DNA of 64,000 bases, from the NCBI GenBank assembly GCA_003153355.1, contig PLYH01000001.1, positions 100,565 through 164,564 on the forward strand. The letters run 5' to 3'. Source of the stretch: Candidatus Peregrinibacteria bacterium. Its GTDB lineage: Bacteria > Patescibacteriota > Gracilibacteria > UBA1369. Shown here piece by piece: positions 60,983 to 64,000 of the stretch. Positions within the stretch are counted from its first letter, which is position 1. Each line of letters opens with the position of its first letter. Under the pieces are notes generated by a model that was given only the letters and a program-made list of their open reading frames with translations, was not told the DNA's origin and did no database searches. The translations under genes were made by a program, and so were the position numbers.

Positions 60983-63076
60983 TCAGTCCTGAGCAAGTAC
61001 TGACAATTTTGCCATTTCTGCTCGAGTTACCGGTTGATTTGGTCCGAAATATTTATATGTCGCGGGTTTCAAATATTGATGCAGGATGACGCTTCTGGTA
61101 ATAGTCCCCATTTGTCCTGTAACTTTCATACCTTTTGCACTCTGATATGCACTCATGGCATTCTCAAGTTCAGAATCATAGATCATATTGATTCCACCTT
61201 TATAGTAACCAAACTGTGCCATAATTTCCTTAAGGTTTTGAACATCTTTTCCGACATTAGAAAAACCAAGAAGACGAGGGAAGGAATAAAAATTGCTGAC
61301 AGGGCCCGACTTATTGAATACAAAACTGTAGCCTTCGACGATGCCGTGATTTTGAGCATAAGCCACAAGGCTGTAGAACCAATCGCCCTTTGTTACATCC
61401 GCAAAATCTGTCTGATAATTACCGAAGTCGGTTATTCCTTTTGATTTCAATAAAATTTCCAGCGCTTCAGCGCGGGTGGGTGCGGCATCAGGTTGAAAGA
61501 AAGGCAGTCCGTTTCCGATTTGATATCCCGTTACTACACCGAGCTTCGCCGCAGATATGACATATTGAGCAAACCATTGGGTAGGAAATACATCCGCAAA
61601 AAGTTTTTCAAAGGGAGACGCTTCAAAACCAAAAATATCAAAAGCTATTTTTACCAATTCTGCTCTTGTTGCCGTAGCATCGGGCATAAATAACGTCTCG
61701 GTTCTGCCGTCAATGGCGCATTTACGATAGAGAGCTTCAATATAATTTTTAGCCCAGTGATTTGAAATGTCGGTAAAAGGAATGGGGGTCTCTGACGTAC
61801 GCTCACAGTTAGCGGGAATTAACGGTGCCGGAGTCGGCGAAGGCGCTGGAACTGGAGTTGGTGACGGCGAAGGCGAGGGCGCTAACGCGGAACCTCCACC
61901 ACCGGTTCCGCCATTAGAGGGAGGTGCCGCTGGCACCGGAATATAAGTATTAATGATCGTACAAGTCTTGTCGTCACCCGATGAAAGCGTCACGCTGCCG
62001 GTCAAATCACAATCGCCGCTAAAACTTTGTCCATAAGAAGCATTTGTATCTTCGCTTACGGAGTACGTACCCGGAGAGAGCGAATAAAGAGTCCCTGGCG
62101 CTGAAGTTCCGACCGCCGGACTTCCTGCAACATCAGTACCGGAAAGCTCTACATGCAGATTAAAACTCGAAGCCGTTGCAATACCGCCACCAGTATTCAC
62201 CACTTGCTTAATGACATGAAAGGTAGCGGGTGGAACAGGCACAAGACCGCTGAATTCACTAAAATTATCAATAACAAACCCATGCCCTAAAGTCGCCGGG
62301 GCAGCCGTTCCGGCAGTGCGGAACATAAGTGAATCGACCGAACGCGGCAGCTGAGCAATACTGCGGTAATAATCTTCCCATGTCGTTCCCGTATAACCCA
62401 GTACCCCATCCACATAGACCTTCACGATATCATTGGAGGCTCCATCAACGAACTGCACGGTCACCTTGATCGTGTGCGGAACGGTCCGGGAGAGATTTGA
62501 AGCGACAGGAGTAATAACAAAATTCGCAATCGCTTGCTGATAGTCCTCAAAATTAACCTGAAGACCAGTTGGGGTATCCTGCATCTGTACCCAACTCATT
62601 CGTCCGGGATCACCGCGATCAGGGCTTGCCACAACCGAAAGGCCGGGCTGTTCGCCCCCTGGCACCGTTGAGGCAAAATCCCATTGGGCTTCAAAATATG
62701 GCTGGCGCGTACCACCTGAATGGTATGAAGGATTGTTATCCGTATTCGCGACAGATTCTCCTGCATCATTCACAAGCGATGGCGAAAAAGTCATATCATT
62801 GTAACTGCCATTCGTAACGGCATTCGAGATTCGCAAACTCTGGGCTCCAAAACTCGGATAAACATAATCCGGAACAGGAGGAGTATTCGAAACCACAGCC
62901 ACGTCGTAGGTAAAGCTTCCGCAACAACGCACCCATCCTTCTTGGCTGTCGACGCTCCCAAGTGTGAAACTTTCGAAGTTCGTCCCATAGGCATCAGCAA
63001 AAACCTGGACACTTCCGCCCAGAACCAGGCCGATCACCATAAAACTCAAAAAAATATTTTTAAATGTTTTTTTCAT
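60983..63076 (-). CDS. Large secreted SLH-domain surface protein
   Basis: A 697-aa protein. Signal peptide (IFLSFMVIGLVLGGSVQVFA); a lectin-like beta domain (about residues 30-280, ending FVIDNFSEFSGL); a SpaA/prealbumin-like module (YSLSPGTYSVSEDTNASYG); a Pro/Ser/Thr linker; two SLH modules (DISNHWAKNYIEALYRKCAI; GVVTGYQIGNGLPFFQPDAA); and a peptidoglycan-binding-like part (YQSAKGMKVTGQMG) before a last SLH. It is probably an S-layer or attachment protein. Confidence 0.85.
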   Translation of the reverse strand: MKKTFKNIFLSFMVIGLVLGGSVQVFADAYGTNFESFTLGSVDSQEGWVRCCGSFTYDVAVVSNTPPVPDYVYPSFGAQSLRISNAVTNGSYNDMTFSPSLVNDAGESVANTDNNPSYHSGGTRQPYFEAQWDFASTVPGGEQPGLSVVASPDRGDPGRMSWVQMQDTPTGLQVNFEDYQQAIANFVITPVASNLSRTVPHTIKVTVQFVDGASNDIVKVYVDGVLGYTGTTWEDYYRSIAQLPRSVDSLMFRTAGTAAPATLGHGFVIDNFSEFSGLVPVPPATFHVIKQVVNTGGGIATASSFNLHVELSGTDVAGSPAVGTSAPGTLYSLSPGTYSVSEDTNASYGQSFSGDCDLTGSVTLSSGDDKTCTIINTYIPVPAAPPSNGGTGGGGSALAPSPSPSPTPVPAPSPTPAPLIPANCERTSETPIPFTDISNHWAKNYIEALYRKCAIDGRTETLFMPDATATRAELVKIAFDIFGFEASPFEKLFADVFPTQWFAQYVISAAKLGVVTGYQIGNGLPFFQPDAAPTRAEALEILLKSKGITDFGNYQTDFADVTKGDWFYSLVAYAQNHGIVEGYSFVFNKSGPVSNFYSFPRLLGFSNVGKDVQNLKEIMAQFGYYKGGINMIYDSELENAMSAYQSAKGMKVTGQMGTITRSVILHQYLKPATYKYFGPNQPVTRAEMAKLSVLAQD

Positions 63077-63260
63077 AATAAATTTGTTTTATGAGAAATC
63101 ATTTAATTATAACACAAAGTCATTATTTTGTCACCAATTCACTGCCGGAAAACGACGGGTTAGCATTTGCATGATAGAAACAAAACATTCCAAGGAACAT
63201 TGACGAATCAATAAAAAATAGTATTATTCATCACCATAGCTTCATGTTTATATTTAATTT

Positions 63261-63917
63261 ATGAACAGCGAAAAAACGAATCAACCTGAAGAACAAGCGA
63301 AGCCAAAGGCCGGATGGAGAAAATTTACTCTCCCGATCCTCTTAATTCTGGGTGTCATTATCGTCGGCGTTGGGAGCTGGTATTTCATCGATCAAAGCAA
63401 ATATATTTATACGGATAACGCAGCGGTGAGCGCGCCGCTTATCCAGCTGACTCCTTCGGACGCCGGTGTCTTAAAAATGGTTTTTGTGAAAGAAGGAGAC
63501 ACCTTAAGAGCCCACGAGCCTGTTGCCAGGGTCGGTTCCGAAATGATCTCAACAGAAGTTGCCGGAACAGCCGTTACCGTAAATCAGGACGTCGGCGCAA
63601 ATTATAATCCGGGACAGCCCGTGGTCACGATGATCCAGCCTGACCAGCTCCGCATAGTAGCTCAAATTGCAGAAGACAAAGGATTCAACGATATTCATGT
63701 GGGACAGAACGTCCATTTTACCGTTGATGCTTACGGTTCACAGCAGTTCAACGGCACGGTGGAAGCAGTCGCTCAGACCAATCACGCCGGCGACGTCGTA
63801 TTCAACATTTCCGATAAACGCCAGGAGCAGGATTACGAAATCAAAATCGCTTACGACCCTACTTCAACACCCCGATTCGAAAACGGCATGTCGGCCAGAG
63901 TCTGGATCATAAAGTAA
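63261..63917 (+). CDS. HlyD/EmrA-type membrane fusion protein
   Basis: A 218-aa protein. One N-terminal membrane helix (LPILLILGVIIVGVGSWYF) and a biotinyl/lipoyl-like domain (YTDNAAVSAPLIQLTPSDAG, VFVKEGDTLRAHEPVARVG). It lacks the usual long coiled-coil hairpin, so it is shorter than EmrA. A transporter gene starts 15 bp after its stop, so the two probably form an efflux system. Confidence 0.85.
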   Translation: MNSEKTNQPEEQAKPKAGWRKFTLPILLILGVIIVGVGSWYFIDQSKYIYTDNAAVSAPLIQLTPSDAGVLKMVFVKEGDTLRAHEPVARVGSEMISTEVAGTAVTVNQDVGANYNPGQPVVTMIQPDQLRIVAQIAEDKGFNDIHVGQNVHFTVDAYGSQQFNGTVEAVAQTNHAGDVVFNISDKRQEQDYEIKIAYDPTSTPRFENGMSARVWIIK

Positions 63918-63932
63918 CAACATCCGAATCCG

Positions 63933-64000
63933 ATGGCTGAAACTTCCGTCAAATCCGGCCCACCAAAAGGACTGATCTTATTAACGGTTATCATCGGTAC
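63933..64000 (+). CDS. Start of a transporter gene, cut by the window edge
   Basis: Only 22 codons are present (MAETSVKSGPPKGLILLTVI). The position after an EmrA-like gene and the start of a membrane helix fit an EmrB-type DHA2 major facilitator transporter. This is inference from context. Confidence 0.55.
   Translation, partial: MAETSVKSGPPKGLILLTVIIG

Overview
This 64 kb window looks like a chromosome segment of a Patescibacteria/CPR bacterium, probably of the Peregrinibacteria type. This is inferred from content, not from a search: an H+-pyrophosphatase, short secreted S-layer-homology proteins, many small membrane proteins, weak Shine-Dalgarno signals, and a helicase paired with a tandem-repeat protein. 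TGA is an ordinary stop codon (engB and the 39.5-41.0 kb helicase gene end in it), so this is not the UGA-recoding Gracilibacteria code.

Region by region: 0.5-9.1 kb holds a Yip1-like protein, the membrane pyrophosphatase, ribosomal protein L25, YbaB, MltG and a membrane-anchored FAD oxidase. From 9.1 to 21.6 kb is a mostly minus-strand housekeeping block: FecR-domain protein, dnaA, rseP, frr, pyrH, groEL, groES and rny. The chaperonin operon starts with a small KTSC-like gene and carries two CIRCE operators. From 22 to 38 kb come a lamin-tail surface protein, CcdA and DsbA-type thiol proteins, a VIT-type transporter, a pterin dehydratase, a TMEM175-like channel, Tag, EngB, an ABC-F protein, RlmA and RecQ.

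The main accessory feature is an island of about 13.6 kb (37,998-51,573) inserted between recQ and a tRNA-Gln/gmk pair. It is bounded by a 15-bp direct repeat and carries a large serine recombinase near its right end. Its cargo reads like a defence island: an SF2 helicase overlapping a gene for a modular repeat protein, an unknown Cys/His-rich protein upstream of a SIR2 protein, an AIPR-family protein followed by wrecked genes, a type IIG restriction-modification enzyme, a stray primase-type zinc finger and an unknown ORF beside the recombinase. It is AT-richer than its flanks.

To the right are gmk, ssb and, between them, about 600 bp without a gene that holds a good promoter, a series of long hairpins and a strong terminator. 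I interpret this as an unidentified structured RNA of about 515 nt. Next come a TRM11-like methyltransferase, a SemiSWEET and tRNA-Asn. The 3' end of tRNA-Asn is repeated in degenerate form three more times over the next 2.8 kb, and each interval holds one or two small AT-rich genes. This suggests serial cassette insertion at the tRNA.

The window ends with an alpha/beta hydrolase, a patatin-like protein, YaaA, a large SLH surface protein and the start of an EmrA/EmrB-like efflux pair. Identifications come from reading motifs by eye; no database search was run.
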